Below, in pieces: positions 60,981 through 64,000 of a stretch of 64,000 nucleotides of DNA. This stretch comes from Geosiphon pyriformis (Eukaryota > Glomeromycota > Glomeromycetes > Archaeosporales > Geosiphonaceae). Position 1 is the first letter of the stretch. Each line of letters starts with the position of its first letter. The notes under the pieces were generated by a model that saw only the letters and a program-made list of their open reading frames with translations, did no database searches and was not told where the DNA came from. Location: positions 124,001 to 188,000 of the forward strand of contig JAAOMT010000760.1 in assembly GCA_016748015.1 (NCBI GenBank), in the 5' to 3' direction. Made by a program: the position numbers and the translations under genes.

Positions 60981-62770
60981 TGAGTGAGGGGTAGAGACAC
61001 CGAAAGCACACCTATACTATTCACTTTGGCCGAAAGGCCCAGAACCATCTCCATTAGACACTTCATGCTGTCTTCCAGCTTAGACACCGAAGACATATCA
61101 AAAGACACTGCTCCTGCGACATTCCCACCACTAGTGGACACATCTGAACCCTCACTCATCACTACATCTGCCCCTTGATCCTGTGATGAAGGAGTCACCA
61201 ATGGCTGACATCCAGGGCTAGGCTGGGGAACCGTTGGCCCGAGTGCATCCAATCTCTTAGCCAGCTTACCAACTTGCTCCGCAAGGCTGGTGAGACTGCA
61301 CTCAAGAGCGGCGAACCTATTGTTGACTTCTATCACAACCGGTTGGGATGGCTTCATCTCCGAAGAGGAACCATTATTCACCACAATGTTTTGACCAGAA
61401 AGGGGGGGCGAAAAAGATCCGCGAGCAACCTCTGCTTAAGAGAGACCACCAAAAGAGACCGGATGGGCAACTGGAGCCAAGCGTTTGGCATAGATGGTTG
61501 CTAGCCTGCTTTTATTTGTATCTGAGAAAACTCTACACAGCAAACTACCAAAAAATAATTTCCCACCAACTGCACAACCCAATGACGTGTGACCCAATTT
61601 CTCACACTTGGCGCATTTAGCAGAAATGAGGCGAGACCAGTGAAGATTGGTGTTCCTGAGTACTGGCGTGGTTCCCACAGCAGCATCCAATGATTCAGCA
61701 GAGTCGAAACAAACAACAACACACCTGGCCTGAGCATACGTAACTGAATAACGATCAATGACACACGTTTTCCCACTCACAGATCTAACAAAGTCCCAGA
61801 TATCATGAGCGTTGGTCCCCATCAGCAATGTGTATAGCAGTGCCTTATGTTGGTCCCTTACATCCCATGCTTTCTTGTCTGAATCAGCCCTAGCCACATG
61901 CACAGCATCTTTCCCGATTAAGATGGACCACTCAGCTGCGACCAAATCAGCCTGATCCAATTGTTCGAATTCTACCATCGCCTTCTGCCACAGCCCGATT
62001 AACTGCATCTTAATTGCCTTAATAACTCCAAACTCGGATAGTGCAGTGCGCACAGCCTCAGCCGATGTTCCAATTGGAATTTTTTTCACGACCACAGCCT
62101 GATCTGATCGCCCAGATGATCTCTTAAGATCGGTGTTTACCATAATATTCGCACCAGTAGCCTTTTCAGTGGCCTTTATTAGACCCGATTCGGAAGTGAA
62201 TGTCACTCTGATGATCCCTGAGAATTTTGAGGGGGTAGATGCCCCCCCAAAACCATTAATTCCAGAAAATAATTTTCTCACCACCACAAGCTTTTCCTGA
62301 GAAGATTTGCCGGCCACTTTATCCAAGCCAATATTCAATGCAAATGACTTCCTGACTGGAATGTTGACCAAATTTTTCATAGAAGGAGGGAGCTCAAGAG
62401 GAGCATCCGAGAGAACACCATCATCACTACCATCTTTTGAGAAGTCAATCTTTCCCAACGGCTTGCCCAATGTCTTTTTGGTTCTAACCTTCGAACTCAT
62501 GGGCATCCAATCATAATTTCCACCAGCCAGAGCTCCACCTTCATCATAATCAAAGCTGGTTTTCTCTACCAGACACTCCTCTTCCATATTGACACTTTCA
62601 GACTCAGTAGTGTTCCCAGTCTCTGAACCCCATGAACAAACACCAGGAACTCCAGCAGCAACCTCTCCATTATCAACACCCTCTGCCAACGCACTTCTCT
62701 TCCTCTTCTTCTTTGATGCAACTGCCTTAAAACCACTCTCAGAACCAGAAACTTTAGCAGTTTTTTTCAT
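60977..62770 (-). pseudogene. LINE D ORF1 (RNA-binding protein), one stop
   Basis: 598 codons from ATG (62770) to TGA (60979-60977), with a single internal stop, TAA at 61438-61436 after FGGLS, where copies A and B have Trp. Order: basic leader MKKTAKVSGSESGFKAVASK, an acidic region, NIPVRKSFALNIGLDKVAGK, the RRM-like unit (AVVVKKIPIGTSAEAVRTAL, FGVIKAIKMQLIGLWQKAMV, ILIGKDAVHVARADS), a second conserved block (MGTNAHDIWDFVRSVSGKTC), and the CCHC knuckle CAKCEKLGHTSLGC. The C-terminal part has a helical stretch, FAALECSLTSLAEQVGKLAK, a probable coiled coil. Such proteins bind the element RNA. Codon and base use are richer in G and C than the host genes. Confidence 0.88.
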
Positions 62771-62920
62771 AACAGCAATAACGGAGCCAACAGTAGCCTC
62801 GTAATCGAAGAATAGTTTTGATTTATCGTACTGAATAGTAAAAAACTTCTTTCAAAAAAACTTTTGACTCTTTTTTTGGGAATTTTGAACGAAGGAAAGA
62901 AAGAAGTTTTTTTTTTTGTA

Positions 62921-63119
62921 TTTATTATTATACCAATAATATTATAATTATTAATAAATATTACATATTTAAAACTTTTATAAAAATTAGTTGTTTTTTA
63001 TTTAGACAATATTAATATTTATTCATTTATTTTAAAACTTATTTTTACTATTTGTAAAAATTAAAATTTAATATTAAAAAAATTATTTAACAAAAAAAAT
63101 TTAATATTTTTATTTATTT
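62921..63119. other. AT-rich spacer between LINE D and element E
   Basis: Only A/T-rich sequence without a gene. No TTTTACTATA motif is seen here, unlike at the other junctions. Confidence 0.55.
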
Positions 63120-64000
63120 ATTAAAGTTTAATAAATATGGTCTAACTATTACTTAGTACTTTAGAAAAAACTAAGTTTCAAACTAAATAAAGTTTATGTG
63201 TTTTCTATATATAACTAGCTACTTAAGTCAGTTTAAATTATACTATGCTGTTATTTTATAAGAAAACTTGTCCAAAGTAGATATTTTTTGAACAATATCA
63301 AACAAAATAAGACTATTAAAAAACCAATTTAATAAACCATTCAGCTGTTTTCATAAAACAGAATTTAACTTTAAAAGATTTAAATTCTTAGACTGCCATT
63401 AACTCATTAAATACTTTATCACTTATTTTAACTAGAATTTTAGAAACATCAGACATATCAATATTTTTTATGTTATACTCTGTTTTTAATACTACTATTT
63501 TTTTTCAGCTTATTAACAAATTTGCTAAAAGCACCCAAATACATTATAAGCTTATTGATCTTGTTTTTAAGCTTGTTGCTTAACACAAAATTACCCTTAA
63601 CAAATTGTTTAAAAGTAGTTACCAATGCACCAATAAACTTAATAATAAATTCAACCAAAGTTAACAACTTGGCCAAATTAGATACCAACTAAAACAGAAT
63701 CAAAAAATTATTTTTAACTTCAGAAAAAAAAATAAAAGTCACTAATAAAAAGAAATCAGAATAGCCCAAAGGAACAAACAATTTAACATAAAACAAACAT
63801 CTTAAAAGTTTTAAAAAAAAGAAGTAAAAAAATCATATAATCTACAGCCAAATAGTCTATTTTTTAACATCTGAAACAGCATCAACAACTGGAAGTTTTT
63901 TATTAAATATAACATTTTTTCAGTATACTAGTCTTAATAATAGCAGCATCCAAATTGACTGGAATCCAAACATAACCAAAACAAACCAGAAATAATAACC
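63120..64000 (-). mobile_element. Element E: hypermutated ORF1-only element, cut by window edge
   Basis: The minus strand from 64000 downwards aligns, with few gaps, to the ORF1-only element at 33.74-34.2 kb: both include ATTAAGACTAGTA/GTCAAGACTAGTA and then the zinc-knuckle region, here destroyed. An open stretch at 63688-63473 (LTLVEFIIKFIGALVTTFKQ) corresponds to the coiled coil of that element. The tail at 63184-63245 is a mutated form of the LINE tail: AAGTAGCTAGTTATATATAG for AAGTGGCTGGTCATGTGTAG. Nearly all differences are C to T or G to A. No coding capacity is left. Confidence 0.7.

Larger units (their letters stand above)
56150..62920 (-). mobile_element. LINE copy D (APE-type, with RNase H), best preserved
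   Basis: The best-preserved copy. ORF1 has a single stop, and every catalytic motif of ORF2 is present. Leader AACTTCTTTCTTTCCTTCG at about 62890-62912; ATGA overlap 60980-60977; tail TGGCTGGTCATGTGTAGAAA at 56250-56275. To its right lies the tail of another element (copy E). Confidence 0.9.

Noticed and set aside
35692-62770. Stop codons in the LINEs as recoded Trp or Gln (variant genetic code)
   Set aside because: Host genes in the window end at TAA and TAG, and sister copies keep Trp or Gln at the same sites. Mutation explains them better.
35556-62920. The LINE array as one recent tandem duplication
   Set aside because: The copies differ widely in protein sequence, ORF1 length and lesions, which does not fit recent duplication of one unit.
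1-64000. tRNA or rRNA genes, CRISPR arrays, telomere repeats
   Set aside because: No tRNA-like fold with a credible T-loop, no rRNA-like sequence, no spaced direct repeats and no TTAGGG array were seen by eye.

Overview
The window looks like nuclear DNA of an arbuscular mycorrhizal fungus (Glomeromycotina, Rhizophagus-like). The grounds are very AT-rich intergenic DNA, short GT-AG introns of about 70-270 nt, and a typical gene set: an OPT oligopeptide transporter, a divergent HGDLH-type protein kinase, an F-box protein, a GPI-anchored Ser/Thr-rich surface protein and a cluster of class-3 lipase-like genes. This was read by eye; no database search was run, and the assignment to a species is inference.

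Region 1 (1-31.7 kb) is sparse host sequence. On the minus strand lie a 305-aa membrane protein of unknown role (38-955), a two-exon OPT transporter (4885-7669), an F-box gene (19554-20694) and three lipase-like genes (21889-23428, 28119-29739, 30218-31733). On the plus strand lie a degenerate Tc1/mariner transposase (about 3.85-4.48 kb), a two-exon kinase (13680-15231) and a three-exon GPI-anchored protein (17416-18399). The intergenic DNA holds AAT/ATT microsatellites, a dispersed repeat seen twice, a GATCC-type palindrome and a promoter-proximal tandem repeat.

The most striking host feature is the lipase-like cluster. The genes share one exon plan (matching intron phases, middle exon 243, 243 and 240 nt) and a membrane-anchored N terminus. 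Each has lost the nucleophile serine of G-H-S-L-G-G in a different way: Phe, Asn and Tyr. In the first two genes the catalytic Asp and His remain and the reading frames are intact, as expected for pseudoenzymes. The third also carries an in-frame stop inside the FRG motif and a frameshift at the catalytic His, so it is a pseudogene.

Region 2 (about 32-64 kb) starts past a 100-nt poly(A) tract and is a retrotransposon array with a clearly higher GC content. Four long APE-type LINEs with RNase H (A, B, C and D, 6.7-6.9 kb each) lie head to tail on the minus strand. Each has ORF1 (RRM-like fold plus CCHC knuckle) and ORF2 (about 1560 codons: EEP endonuclease, reverse transcriptase, RNase H, C-terminal Cys/His knuckle). 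ORF1 and ORF2 overlap by ATGA. The array is flanked by two ORF1-only elements, one on each strand, which carry a version of the same 3' tail. At least four LINE 3' ends abut the same motif, TTTTACTATA, suggesting site-specific insertion. All copies are inactivated, almost entirely by C-to-T/G-to-A changes (Trp and Gln codons to stops, catalytic Asp to Asn). The element at the right edge is the extreme case. This looks like cytosine deamination, RIP-like or methylation-driven, although slow AT-biased drift is the main alternative.
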